Positions 33,495 through 41,972 of a stretch of DNA of 64,000 nucleotides are shown piece by piece. The notes under the pieces are model-generated. The model was given only the letters and a program-made list of their open reading frames with translations, had not been told where the DNA came from and made no database searches. Made by a program: the position numbers and the translations under genes. The stretch covers positions 3,472,001 to 3,536,000 of the forward strand of contig NZ_CP163525.1 in the NCBI RefSeq assembly GCF_041080655.1, read 5' to 3'. Each line of letters starts with the position of its first letter. Position 1 is the stretch's first letter. The DNA comes from Streptomyces sp. CG4 (GTDB lineage Bacteria > Actinomycetota > Actinomycetes > Streptomycetales > Streptomycetaceae).

Positions 33495-34079
33495 TCACTC
33501 CAGCGGGACGGACTTACGGGCGGGATCCCTCAGATCCGTCCCGCTGGCGAGCCAGCGCTCCTGGAGCGCCTGCGCGCCGTGCACCCGCTTCCAGGCGGCC
33601 TCGTTCGGGGTCATCGGCAGCAGCGGCAGGAACCGTACGGGCTCCATCGGGTCGTCCAGCTCCAGGTCCTCGACCAGACCGCCGGGCTCGCCCACCAGGA
33701 CCGAGGTGAAGGGGGCGCCGGGCCACAGCGGATCACCGACGTCCAGGGAGGCCCCCGGGGCCACGATCAAGCCCTCCACCTGCGGGGACGCGGCCAGCAC
33801 GGCGAGCGGACGGAGCACCTTGTCGGTGTCGGCGAGGCCCGCGCGGACGGAGAGGACCAGCTCGGCGCGGGGGCCCTTGACCGGGTCGGCGAGCACCGCG
33901 GTGGGGTCGGCCATGGGGTGCGCGGACATGCCGAGGGTGGCGTACCGCAGGACGTCCCCCTCCTGGAACCGGAGCACCTCGATGCGGTCCGTACCGAGGA
34001 AGGTGACGGCGGCGCGCGCGTTCGGCGTGCCCAGCGCGGTGGTCAACCGTGCCTCGACCAGAGGGAGAACATCAACCAT
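33495..34079 (-). CDS. Suppressor-of-fused (SUFU) domain protein
   Basis: 194 aa covering a single SUFU domain: VEARLTTALGTPNARAAVTF, EVLRFQEGDVLRYATLGMSAHPM, GPRAELVLSVRAG, LRPLAVLAASPQVEG and the closing PLLPMTPNEAAWKRVHGAQAL. Bacterial SUFU proteins are often found as immunity or housekeeping proteins; here there is no toxin neighbour, so a core role is likelier. There is no ribosome site before ATG 34079; TATGCT six bases upstream fits a -10 element and a leaderless mRNA. Confidence 0.88.
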   Translation of the reverse strand: MVDVLPLVEARLTTALGTPNARAAVTFLGTDRIEVLRFQEGDVLRYATLGMSAHPMADPTAVLADPVKGPRAELVLSVRAGLADTDKVLRPLAVLAASPQVEGLIVAPGASLDVGDPLWPGAPFTSVLVGEPGGLVEDLELDDPMEPVRFLPLLPMTPNEAAWKRVHGAQALQERWLASGTDLRDPARKSVPLE

Positions 34080-34243
34080 GCCGCGAGCATAGAACTCGTC
34101 AGCAGCGGGCAAAGCGGCGCCTTGACAGTTCGGGCGACTGCTACGCTGAGCCGATGGTTCGGGACAGTGCGCAGAGCGTGCTTGTCAAGTCCCGACACAG
34201 GGGACTCCCTTACGAGGGACCGGCCGGAGGAGGTGGGGCTGTC

Positions 34244-34291
34244 ATGGATCGAAGTCGACCGTGCAGTACCACTCGCTCTTCCGCCCGCTGA
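34244..34291 (+). CDS. Candidate 15-aa leader ORF in the corA upstream region
   Basis: ATG 34244 follows an unusually strong GGAGGAGGT ribosome site (nine bases) and encodes MDRSRPCSTTRSSAR before TGA. It lies 270 bases upstream of corA in a long leader that also holds ctgatc-rich repeats near 34370. Leader peptides control some magnesium transporters, but this case rests only on the ribosome site. Confidence 0.3.
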   Translation: MDRSRPCSTTRSSAR

Positions 34292-34564
34292 TCCGGTCAC
34301 TGGCTGGTTTCCGGCTGAATGCCGCCTTCCCGTGCGTATCGCCCATCGGAAGAGCACTTCGTCTCGCTTTGCCTGATCCGTCTGATCACTCGGTCTGCCT
34401 GATCTGAATCAGTTCCGCATCAGTAGCGAAGTCGCCACCGCGACGGTGCGGTGCTCCCCGCTTTGCGGACGTGCCAAACATCCCGCAGTCAGGACGTCCC
34501 CATTCCGGGTAGTTCCACCCGTTGCCGTGCGGTCTTTCGTTGCCTGTCGCGAAGGAGCCTGCCC
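34292..34564. other. corA upstream region
   Basis: No clear gene. It contains ctgatc repeats at 34374-34412 that can pair locally (ctgatctgaatcag) and a good AAGGAG site for corA at its end. A structured 5' leader is possible. Confidence 0.35.
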
Positions 34565-35689
34565 ATGTCGATGATCCGCGACCTGCGCGCCGCGGTCCGT
34601 CCGTCCCGTGTCTCGCCGCGCAAGAACGCGAGCACGGCGTCGTACGACACCACGCGTGACCCGGCCACGCCCTCGGCCGTCGTGGACTGCGCCGTCTACC
34701 GTGACGGCACCCGCGTCGAGAGCGCGGGGCCGCTGAGCCCGCACGAGGCGATGCGGCTCGTGCGCCGGGACGGCGGCTTCGTGTGGATCGGGCTGCACGA
34801 GCCGACCGAGGCCGAATTCGCCGGTATCGCGGGCGAGTTCGGGCTGCACCCGCTGGCCGTCGAGGACGCGGTGCAGGCTCACCAGCGACCCAAGCTGGAG
34901 CGCTACGACGACTCGCTCTTCACCGTCTTCAAGACCATCCACTACGTCGAGCACGACCGGCTCACCGCCAACAGCGAGGTCGTCGAGACCGGCGAGGTCA
35001 TGTGCTTCACCGGCCGGAACTTCCTCATCACGGTCCGGCACGGCGGCAAGGGCTCGCTCAGGGCGCTGCGGCACCGCCTGCAGGACGACCCGGAGCTGCT
35101 CGCCAAGGGCCCCTCGGCGGTGCTGCACGCGATCGCCGACCATGTCGTGGACGGCTACATCGCGGTCGCCGACGCGGTGCACGACGACATCGACGCCGTG
35201 GAGACCGAGGTCTTCTCGCCGGGCCGCAAGGGCGGGGTGTCCCGTGGTGTGGACTCGGCCCAGATCTACCAACTCAAGCGCGAGGTACTGGAGTTCAAGC
35301 GCGCGGTGGCTCCCCTGCTGCGCCCGATGCAGCTGCTGAGCGAGCGGCCGATGCGGCTGATCGACCCGGACATCCAGAAGTACTTCCGGGACGTCGCCGA
35401 CCATCTCGCCCGGGTCCAGGAGCAGGTGCTGGGCTTCGACGAACTCCTCAACTCCATTCTCCAGGCCAACCTGGCGCAGGCGTCCGTCGCGCAGAACGAG
35501 GACATGCGCAAGATCACCGCCTGGGCCGCGATCATCGCCGTACCGACGATGGTGACCGGTGTGTACGGCATGAACTTCGACCACATGCCGGAGCTGCACT
35601 GGAAGTACGGCTACCCGCTCGTCCTGAGCCTCACCATCGCCATGTGCGTGGGCATCCACCGGGTGCTCAAGCGCAACGGCTGGCTGTGA
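34565..35689 (+). CDS. corA: CorA-family magnesium/cobalt transporter
   Basis: 374 aa from ATG 34565 with AAGGAG seven bases upstream. A large cytoplasmic N-terminal domain (about 1-310) with the long stalk helix is followed by two C-terminal membrane helices; the first ends in the selectivity motif YGMNFDHMPEL (GMN) and the second is YPLVLSLTIAMCVGIHRVL. The basic extreme C-terminus (KRNGWL) is typical. It forms pentamers that let Mg2+ (or Co2+) into the cell. It belongs to a metal-related block with the MgtE-N/CBS protein 1.6 kb downstream. Confidence 0.95.
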   Translation: MSMIRDLRAAVRPSRVSPRKNASTASYDTTRDPATPSAVVDCAVYRDGTRVESAGPLSPHEAMRLVRRDGGFVWIGLHEPTEAEFAGIAGEFGLHPLAVEDAVQAHQRPKLERYDDSLFTVFKTIHYVEHDRLTANSEVVETGEVMCFTGRNFLITVRHGGKGSLRALRHRLQDDPELLAKGPSAVLHAIADHVVDGYIAVADAVHDDIDAVETEVFSPGRKGGVSRGVDSAQIYQLKREVLEFKRAVAPLLRPMQLLSERPMRLIDPDIQKYFRDVADHLARVQEQVLGFDELLNSILQANLAQASVAQNEDMRKITAWAAIIAVPTMVTGVYGMNFDHMPELHWKYGYPLVLSLTIAMCVGIHRVLKRNGWL

Positions 35690-35713
35690 CCAGGCGCTGG
35701 ATAGGCTGGGCAC

Positions 35714-36229
35714 ATGACAAGCGAGCTGCTCGACCGGGCCCTCATCGAGGAGGCCGCGAAGAAGTCCGGGCTCATCTGGGTCCGGGGCGCCGGGGCCCCA
35801 GCCGCGCGTGCGCTGTGGCATGTGTGGCACGAGGGTGCGGTGTGCCTGGTCGGTGACGGGCCCGGTGAGCAGCCGCTGGAGGGGCTGGTCGACGGGGGCT
35901 CCGCCGAGGTGACCGTGCGCAGCAAGGACAAGGGCGGCCGGCTGGTGACGTTCCCGGCGGCCGTGTCCGAGCTGCCCGCCGGCTCGGCCGAGTGGGAGGC
36001 GGCCGTCGCCGAGCTGAAGGGCAAGCGCCTGAACGCGCCCGACGGGGAGCAGATGCCGGCGCGCTGGGCCCGGGAGTGCCGAGTGCTGCGCCTGACTCCG
36101 GCCGGGGCTGTCGTTCCGTTGCCTTCCGGCAGCTTGGCGGAGGTTCCGGTGGCGACTGCGGCGACCACACGGCGACCGGTGCCCGCGGGCCTGCCGAAGC
36201 TTCTCGTGAAGCGCCGGAAGCGAAAGTGA
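35714..36229 (+). CDS. Conserved hypothetical protein, possible flavin-binding split barrel
   Basis: 171 aa. The start LLDRALIEEAAKKSGLIWV and the strand-rich middle (ALWHVWHEGAVCLVGDG, AEVTVRSKDKGGRLVTFPAAV) look like the pyridoxamine-phosphate-oxidase-type split barrel used for FMN or F420, but key residues cannot be confirmed. The tail is basic (LLVKRRKRK). It starts 24 bases after corA on the same strand and probably shares its transcript. Function unknown. Confidence 0.75.
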   Translation: MTSELLDRALIEEAAKKSGLIWVRGAGAPAARALWHVWHEGAVCLVGDGPGEQPLEGLVDGGSAEVTVRSKDKGGRLVTFPAAVSELPAGSAEWEAAVAELKGKRLNAPDGEQMPARWARECRVLRLTPAGAVVPLPSGSLAEVPVATAATTRRPVPAGLPKLLVKRRKRK

Positions 36230-36272
36230 GTGCGGAGCGAGGAGTGCACCGCAGCAGCGGAGAAAAGTTTCG

Positions 36273-37016
36273 CTACGACGTCGGCAGCTGCTTGCCGTAG
36301 TCGACGGTCTCACCCTTTGCGGGTTCGGACACGGCGAAGTCCTTACCCCAGTCGGAGAAGCTGAGCGTGCCGGCTCCGCCGGCGCGAACCAGGCGGAGTG
36401 GATACGGCGTGCCCTCCAGGGAGACGTCGAGGCTGCCGCCGGAGCCCTTGTCGCCGGTGATGCGGATGGTGCGGGTGCCGGCGTCGTCGTGATGGCCGTC
36501 CGTCGCCAGCGAGCCGTGCAGTGTGAGCAGTCCCTCGAGGAGGACGTCCTTGTCCGTGAAGCCGCTGAACTTCTTGTACGCGGGATCGCCCTGCGGCACC
36601 TTCACGTACTTGCCGTTCAGCGTGAGGGCCGCGTCGCCGCTCTGCCCGCCCGCCTGGTTCCAGAAGTCCGCGTCGGCCTTCAGGTACAGCTGCTCGCCGA
36701 TCCGCAGCAGCTTGAAGGTCGACCCCTTCGAGGTCACCGAGCCGGTCCCGCCGTCGGCCTTGAGCCGCATGTCCAGCTGGTACGTGCGGCCGCTGGTGAC
36801 CACGGTCCCGGACAGCCGTACCGCCGGTGCCCCCTGGGCGGCCGCCCGGGTCTTCGCCTGGATCTTGTCGGCGGGCAGCTTGCCCACGCCGTTCGTCCCC
36901 GCGTCCGGATCGTCGCCCCCGCACGCCGTCAGTACCGCCACCCCGGTCAGGGCCAGTGCGCACAGGGCGGTCGCCCGCGCGGCCCGACGGGTACGGCCCT
37001 GGGGAATCGCAGTCAC
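36273..37016 (-). CDS. LppX/LprG-like lipoprotein
   Basis: 247 aa from GTG 37016. The signal peptide (basic TRRAARATAL, hydrophobic CALALTGVAVL) ends in a lipobox (LTAC, Cys at about 31). The mature part follows the LppX_LprAFG (DUF1396) pattern: a half-barrel with AVRLSGTVVTSGRTYQLDMRL, GSTFKLLRIGEQLYLKADADFW, and a closing strand region. In mycobacteria such proteins carry lipids across the envelope; in Streptomyces the cargo is unknown. The frame upstream of 37016 is open but lacks support. Divergent from the MgtE-N gene. Confidence 0.87.
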   Translation of the reverse strand: MTAIPQGRTRRAARATALCALALTGVAVLTACGGDDPDAGTNGVGKLPADKIQAKTRAAAQGAPAVRLSGTVVTSGRTYQLDMRLKADGGTGSVTSKGSTFKLLRIGEQLYLKADADFWNQAGGQSGDAALTLNGKYVKVPQGDPAYKKFSGFTDKDVLLEGLLTLHGSLATDGHHDDAGTRTIRITGDKGSGGSLDVSLEGTPYPLRLVRAGGAGTLSFSDWGKDFAVSEPAKGETVDYGKQLPTS

Positions 37017-37254
37017 AGAGAGCGCTGCCTTTCTGAGGGTTCCTGAGCGGCGTACGGCAGCGTACCCGTGCCTCGGCCGCCCGGCGGAGCCAGTCCGTCC
37101 GGACCGCCCACCAGGGCGTATCCGACCGGTAAGGGCTAGCCTGAAGCGCACCCGAGCGAGCAAATCCGAGCAATTCACTGATCTATTCACAAAGAAAGCG
37201 GAACACCCCAGAAAGGGGCGATTCCCAGGTCACGTCAGCAGAGGAAGCACAGCC

Positions 37255-38544
37255 ATGGCAGCCGGCGCCCCCCGGATCTTCGTCTCGCACCTCGCCGGGG
37301 TCCCCGTCTTCGACCCGAACGGCGACCAGGTGGGCCGTGTGCGCGATCTGGTCGTGATGCTGCGCGTGGGCCGCCGGCCGCCACGGCTGCTCGGGCTCGT
37401 CGTCGAACTGACCACCCGGCGCCGTATCTTCCTGCCCATGACCCGGATCACCGGTGTCGAGTCCGGCCAGGTCATCACCACCGGCGTGATGAACGTCCGG
37501 CGGTTCGAGCAGCGGCCCACCGAGCGGCTGGTCTTCGGGGAGCTGCTGGACCGGCGCGTGACGCTGGTGGAGACCGGCGAGCAGGTCACCGTCCTCGACG
37601 TCTCCGTGCAGCAGCTGCCCGCCCGCCGGGACTGGGAGGTCGACCGCGTCTTCGTCCGCAAGGGGAAGAAGGCGACCACCTTCCGGCGGGCCAAGGGCGA
37701 GACGCTGACCGCCGACTGGTCCGCCGTCACCGGCTTCTCCCTCGAAGAACACGGACAGGGCGCCGAGAGCCTGCTCGCCACCTTCGAGCAGCTGCGCCCC
37801 GCCGACCTCGCCAACGTCCTGCACCACCTCTCCGCCAAGCGGCGCGCCGAGGTCGCCGCAGCGCTCGACGACGACCGCCTGGCCGACGTCCTCGAAGAGC
37901 TGCCGGAGGACGACCAGATCGAGATCCTCGGCAAGCTGAAGGAGGAGCGCGCGGCGGACGTCCTGGAGGCCATGGACCCCGACGACGCGGCCGACCTGCT
38001 GTCCGAGCTGCCCGAGGACGACAAGGAGCGGCTGCTGAGCCTGATGCAGCCGGCCGACGCGGCCGACATGCGCCGTCTGATGTCGTACGAGGAGCACACG
38101 GCCGGCGGTCTGATGACCACCGAGCCGATCGTGCTGCGCCCGGACGCCACCGTCGCCGACGCGCTCGCCCGGGTCCGCAACCCCGACCTCTCCCCCGCGC
38201 TCGCCGCCCAGGTCTACGTCTGCCGCCCGCCCGACGAGACCCCGACCGGCAAGTACCTGGGCACGGTCCACTTCCAGCGGCTGCTGCGCGACCCCCCGTA
38301 CACCCTGGTCAGCTCCCTCGTGGACGAGGATCTGCAGACCCTGGCCCCGGACGCCGCCCTCCCCGTCATCGCCGGGTTCTTCGCCACGTACGACATGGTG
38401 GCCGCGCCCGTGGTGGACGAGTCCGGGTCGCTGCTGGGCGCGGTGACCGTGGACGACGTACTGGACCACATGCTGCCCGAGGACTGGCGGGAGACCGAGT
38501 TCCATCTGGACGAGGGAGAGGGGGCGGCCACGCATGGTTCCTGA
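37255..38544 (+). CDS. Soluble MgtE N-terminal/CBS protein with PRC-barrel-like N-terminus
   Basis: 429 aa from ATG 37255 with GAGGAAG upstream. Residues about 1-140 hold two PRC-barrel-like parts (GVPVFDPNGDQVGRVRDLVV and ...DWEVDRVFV). Then comes an MgtE intracellular N domain (about 165-275: LRPADLANVLHHLSAKRRAEV, VLEELPEDDQIEIL, AMDPDDAADLLSELPEDD) and a CBS pair (about 285-415: SYEEHTAGGLMTTEPIVL, VDDVLDHMLPEDW). The channel domain of MgtE is absent, so it cannot transport Mg2+ itself and may be a sensor or regulator. It overlaps the DUF1003 gene by 11 bp. Confidence 0.88.
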   Translation: MAAGAPRIFVSHLAGVPVFDPNGDQVGRVRDLVVMLRVGRRPPRLLGLVVELTTRRRIFLPMTRITGVESGQVITTGVMNVRRFEQRPTERLVFGELLDRRVTLVETGEQVTVLDVSVQQLPARRDWEVDRVFVRKGKKATTFRRAKGETLTADWSAVTGFSLEEHGQGAESLLATFEQLRPADLANVLHHLSAKRRAEVAAALDDDRLADVLEELPEDDQIEILGKLKEERAADVLEAMDPDDAADLLSELPEDDKERLLSLMQPADAADMRRLMSYEEHTAGGLMTTEPIVLRPDATVADALARVRNPDLSPALAAQVYVCRPPDETPTGKYLGTVHFQRLLRDPPYTLVSSLVDEDLQTLAPDAALPVIAGFFATYDMVAAPVVDESGSLLGAVTVDDVLDHMLPEDWRETEFHLDEGEGAATHGS

Positions 38545-39136
38545 GCGCGAGAGCACCCGCGAGCGCACTCCGGCGGGCGCCACGGCGGCCACCCGGCCCC
38601 GTACGCCCCGCCTGGACCAGCCGCGCCCGCCGCGCCACCGGTTCCTGCCCGAGTGGGACCCGGAGGCCTTCGGGCGGCTGTCGGAACGGATCGCCCGCTT
38701 CCTGGGCACGGGCCGCTTCATCGTCTGGATGACGGTCGTCATCGTCGTGTGGGTGGTGTGGAACATCGCCGCGCCCCAGCACCTGCGCTTCGACACGTAC
38801 CCGTTCATCTTCCTGACCCTGGTGCTGTCCCTGCAGGCCTCCTACGCCGCCCCGCTGATCCTGCTCGCGCAGAACCGGCAGGACGACCGCGACCGGGTCA
38901 ACCTGGAGCAGGACCGCAAGCAGAACGAGCGGTCCATCGCCGACACCGAGTACCTGACCCGGGAGATCGCCTCGCTCCGCATGGGCCTCGGCGAGGTCGC
39001 GACCCGGGACTGGATCCGCTCGGAGCTGCAGGACCTGGTCAAGGAGCTGGAGGACAGACGGCGTCACGACGGGCATGTCGTATTCCCGGCGGAACGGTCA
39101 GAACGGTCTCCGCGACGTGACACAGACGACCGCTGA
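38534..39136 (+). CDS. DUF1003 membrane protein
   Basis: 200 aa. After a disordered basic start, FGRLSERIARFLGTGRFIVWMT leads into two membrane helices (VVIVVWVVWNIAA and FIFLTLVLSLQASYAAPLILLAQN), then a coiled segment (DRDRVNLEQDRKQNERSIADTEYLTREIASLRMGL split over three helices). This is the DUF1003 family, often beside MgtE-like proteins, perhaps as partner in ion homeostasis. It starts inside the 3' end of the MgtE-N gene. Confidence 0.9.
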   Translation: MVPERESTRERTPAGATAATRPRTPRLDQPRPPRHRFLPEWDPEAFGRLSERIARFLGTGRFIVWMTVVIVVWVVWNIAAPQHLRFDTYPFIFLTLVLSLQASYAAPLILLAQNRQDDRDRVNLEQDRKQNERSIADTEYLTREIASLRMGLGEVATRDWIRSELQDLVKELEDRRRHDGHVVFPAERSERSPRRDTDDR

Positions 39137-39179
39137 GGGGCATCCCGAAGGCCCCTCACGGCGCCGTACCATCGTGCTT

Positions 39180-40313
39180 ATGGCTACGGAAGACGCGGTG
39201 CGCGAGGCACTGGCGACGGTGAACGACCCCGAGATCAACCGACCCATCACCGAACTGGGGATGGTCAAATCGGTGGAGATCGGGGAGGACGGCGCGGTCG
39301 CGGTCACCGTGTACCTGACGGTCTCCGGCTGCCCCATGCGCGAGACGATCACCCGGCGCGTCACCGAGGCGGTCTCCCGGGTCGAGGGCGTCACCCGCGT
39401 CGACGTGACGCTGGACGTGATGAGCGACGAGCAGCGCAAGGAGCTGGCGACGGCCCTGCGCGGCGGCCAGGCCGAGCGCGAGGTCCCCTTCGCCAAGCCC
39501 GGCAGCCTGACCCGGGTCTACGCGGTCGCCTCCGGCAAGGGCGGCGTCGGCAAGTCCTCGGTGACGGTGAACCTGGCGGCCGCCATGGCCGCCGACGGCC
39601 TCAAGGTGGGCGTGGTCGACGCCGACATCTACGGCCACAGCGTGCCGCGCATGCTGGGCGCCGACGGCCGTCCCACGCAGGTCGAGAACATGATCATGCC
39701 GCCGTCCGCGAACGGCGTGAAGGTCATCTCCATCGGTATGTTCACCCCGGGCAACGCGCCGGTGGTCTGGCGCGGCCCGATGCTGCACCGGGCTCTGCAG
39801 CAGTTCCTGGCGGACGTGTACTGGGGCGACCTGGACGTCCTGCTGCTGGACCTCCCGCCGGGCACGGGCGACATCGCGATCTCGGTGGCCCAGCTGGTCC
39901 CGAACGCGGAGATCCTGGTCGTGACGACGCCGCAGCAGGCGGCGGCCGAGGTGGCCGAGCGCGCCGGCTCCATCGCCGTCCAGACCCACCAGAAGATCGT
40001 CGGCGTGGTCGAGAACATGTCCGGCCTGCCCTGCCCGCACTGCGACGAGATGGTGGACGTCTTCGGCACGGGCGGCGGCCAGCTGGTCGCCGACGGCCTC
40101 ACCCGCACCACGGGTACGACCGTCCCGGTCCTCGGCAGCATCCCCATCGACGTCCGCCTCCGCGAGGGCGGCGACGAGGGCAAGCCGGTCGTCCTGACCG
40201 ACCCCGACTCCCCGGCGGGCAGCGCGCTCAGGGCGATCGCCGGGAAGCTGGGCGGACGGCAGCGGGGGCTTTCGGGCCTGTCGCTGGGGATCACCCCGAA
40301 GAACAAGTTCTGA
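39180..40313 (+). CDS. mrp: Mrp/ApbC-family Fe-S cluster carrier ATPase
   Basis: 377 aa. An N-terminal MIP18/DUF59 domain (about 1-90: VREALATVNDPEINRPITELGM, SGCPM) is followed by the ATPase: deviant Walker A ASGKGGVGKSS, DADIYGHSVPRMLG, LLLDLPPGTGD and the conserved GLPCPHC with its CxxC that holds the Fe-S cluster between subunits. It carries and inserts [4Fe-4S] clusters. ATG 39180 has no clear ribosome site; TACCAT seven bases before it may be a -10 element giving a leaderless mRNA. It follows DUF1003 by 43 bases. Confidence 0.93.
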   Translation: MATEDAVREALATVNDPEINRPITELGMVKSVEIGEDGAVAVTVYLTVSGCPMRETITRRVTEAVSRVEGVTRVDVTLDVMSDEQRKELATALRGGQAEREVPFAKPGSLTRVYAVASGKGGVGKSSVTVNLAAAMAADGLKVGVVDADIYGHSVPRMLGADGRPTQVENMIMPPSANGVKVISIGMFTPGNAPVVWRGPMLHRALQQFLADVYWGDLDVLLLDLPPGTGDIAISVAQLVPNAEILVVTTPQQAAAEVAERAGSIAVQTHQKIVGVVENMSGLPCPHCDEMVDVFGTGGGQLVADGLTRTTGTTVPVLGSIPIDVRLREGGDEGKPVVLTDPDSPAGSALRAIAGKLGGRQRGLSGLSLGITPKNKF

Positions 40314-40429
40314 GAACTGTTCGGCAGGGGACCAGCGCGGGGGCTCTTCAGTGCAGGGGGCTCTTCAGCGCGGGGACCCCAGGGGAGTCGCCAGGGAGTC
40401 TTCAGCAGGGGCGAGGAGCCCTACGGGGC

Positions 40430-40455
40430 GGGGCGCCGAAACGCTTCGGCGCCCC
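40430..40455. terminator. Bidirectional terminator after mrp
   Basis: A perfect 11-bp stem (ggggcgccgaa / ttcggcgcccc) with loop acgc, just beyond the stop of the converging gene at 40460. Confidence 0.85.
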
Positions 40456-40459
40456 ATGG

Positions 40460-41125
40460 TCACGCGTAAGCGGCGATGTCCTTCACCACGGCGAACCCGA
40501 GACCGTACGCGCTCATGCCCCGCCCGTACGCCCCCAAGTGCACCCCCGCCTCGGTCGTACCGGCGAGCACCCACCCGAACTCGGACTCCCGGTAGTAGAA
40601 GGGTGCCGCGGCGCCGTCCACGGGAAGAGAGAGCTTGGACCACTCCGGCCCGTCGAGATCGTCGGCCAGGGCCCACGCCGTCTCCGTCTGCTGCTCCAGC
40701 CAGTCGTCCCGCAGCGTGTGATCCATCTGCCCGGGCCAGGTGCACGTCAGCAGCCCCACCCCGGCCAGCCACGCCGCCGAGGAGACCGAGGTGGCCTCCA
40801 ACAGCCCCGTACCGTCGGCACTCCGCCGCGACGGCTGCGCGGAGACGGTCACGACCACCGCGAACTTCTCCCGCGGCTCCCCCGCGGAGCCGGTCTCGCC
40901 CCGTACGGTGGGCTCGTCCCCGTGCCCGATCGAACCGTGCTCGACGGCGCCGTCGGCCGCCGTACCGACCTGCATCAGCCAGCGCGGCCCGGTGAAGGCC
41001 TCGTCGAGGCCGTACCAAGGGAAGGGCGCCTGCAGGTATCCGTCGATCGCGCGCCGGGCGGAGGCCAGCTGCTGTTCACCCGCCGCGACCGGCGCCTTTG
41101 CGCCCACCTGACTCGTCGTCTCCAT
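40460..41125 (-). CDS. Conserved Streptomyces protein of unknown function
   Basis: 221 aa from ATG 41125 (METTSQVGAK), with GAGGAGG about ten bases upstream. An N-terminal helix (AGEQQLASARRAIDGYLQA) precedes a beta-rich body (EKFAVVVTVSAQPSRRSADG, AWLAGVGLLTCTW, WSKLSLPVDGAAAPFYYRESEFGWVLAG in part) and the final YGLGFAVVKDIAAYA. No membrane helix or catalytic motif seen. The frame upstream of 41125 is open to 41386 but has poor codon bias. Function not recognised. Confidence 0.72.
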   Translation of the reverse strand: METTSQVGAKAPVAAGEQQLASARRAIDGYLQAPFPWYGLDEAFTGPRWLMQVGTAADGAVEHGSIGHGDEPTVRGETGSAGEPREKFAVVVTVSAQPSRRSADGTGLLEATSVSSAAWLAGVGLLTCTWPGQMDHTLRDDWLEQQTETAWALADDLDGPEWSKLSLPVDGAAAPFYYRESEFGWVLAGTTEAGVHLGAYGRGMSAYGLGFAVVKDIAAYA

Positions 41126-41424
41126 CTGCCGGACGCCTCCTCGCTCTCGTCGGACCAGCGTGGCCCGCCCCCCTTCGGGCGTAGTCGTCCGGTCCGCACA
41201 ACAACTCGGCAGCATAGCCACACCGCTGAGAGCCGCAGGGCAGGCGCTGGATGCGTGGGTCGTATGAACGGCCTGTTCGGGCCGTGTGCGACGGGTATGT
41301 GATATGACACGCGTCACGTGCGGGGCATACGCCCCCGTGCGCGTGTCGGTGCAGACCGGGCGCGGGCACGGCTCAAGGGGGCGCACAGGAGCAGGTGGCC
41401 CAAGGGATCAGGCGGCGTACCCGA
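41126..41424. other. Spacer between the unknown protein and tatB
   Basis: About 300 bases without a gene. It includes a near-palindrome tgacacgcgtca (around 41306) that may be part of the promoter of the minus-strand gene; no terminator for tatB was recognised. Confidence 0.35.
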
Positions 41425-41886
41425 TCACGTGGCGTCGGCGTCGAACGGCGGCCGCTCGTCCTTGCCGAGTTCCTCGGGCTTCTTGGTCATGTCCACGCGC
41501 CCCGCGGCAGCGGCTCCCGAGGCCGAGGAGCCCGAGGACGACGAGGACGCGGACACCTCGCTCTCCCGGCCGTTGACGGCGTCGGTGACCTCGGCCATCT
41601 CCTGCTTCAGATCGAATCCGTTGCGGATCTCCTTCAGCCCCAGTTCGTCGCTGTCCAGCTGCTTGCGGATGAACGTCTTGGGGTTGAGGTCCTCGAACTC
41701 GAAGTCCTTGAATTCCGGGCCCAGTTCGCTACGGATGTCCTGCTTGGCGCTCTCCGAGAACTCGCGGATCTTCCGGATGGTGCGCGTCACGTCCTGGATG
41801 ACCTTCGGGAGCTTGTCCGGACCGAAGACGAGCACGGCGATCACCACGATCGTCAGCAGCTCCAGTGGCCCTATGTCATTGAACAC
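41425..41886 (-). CDS. tatB: Sec-independent translocase subunit TatB
   Basis: 153 aa. A single N-terminal membrane helix (IGPLELLTIVVIAVLVFGPDKLP, with the conserved FGP) is followed by an amphipathic helix (LPKVIQDVTRTIRKIREFSE) and a charged tail with a Ser-rich stretch. TatB recognises twin-arginine substrates with TatC and passes them to TatA. The position next to an HtrA protease, zinc anti-sigma and ECF sigma is conserved in Actinobacteria including M. tuberculosis. It is 87 bases downstream of the HtrA gene. Confidence 0.95.
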   Translation of the reverse strand: MFNDIGPLELLTIVVIAVLVFGPDKLPKVIQDVTRTIRKIREFSESAKQDIRSELGPEFKDFEFEDLNPKTFIRKQLDSDELGLKEIRNGFDLKQEMAEVTDAVNGRESEVSASSSSSGSSASGAAAAGRVDMTKKPEELGKDERPPFDADAT

Positions 41887-41972
41887 CTGACGCTCCCATT
41901 GCGATGTCCTCGGTCGCTCAACGGTACCCGGCGTTCCTGTCCGACCGGTACCGTCCCGAGGTGAGACTTCTG

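Noticed and set aside
33398..33709. 103-aa plus-strand frame
   Set aside because: Most of it is antisense to the SUFU gene; only the first 30 codons have independent support, so it is mentioned only as an alternative micro-ORF.
34409..36313. 634-aa minus-strand frame
   Set aside because: Antisense to corA and the following gene.
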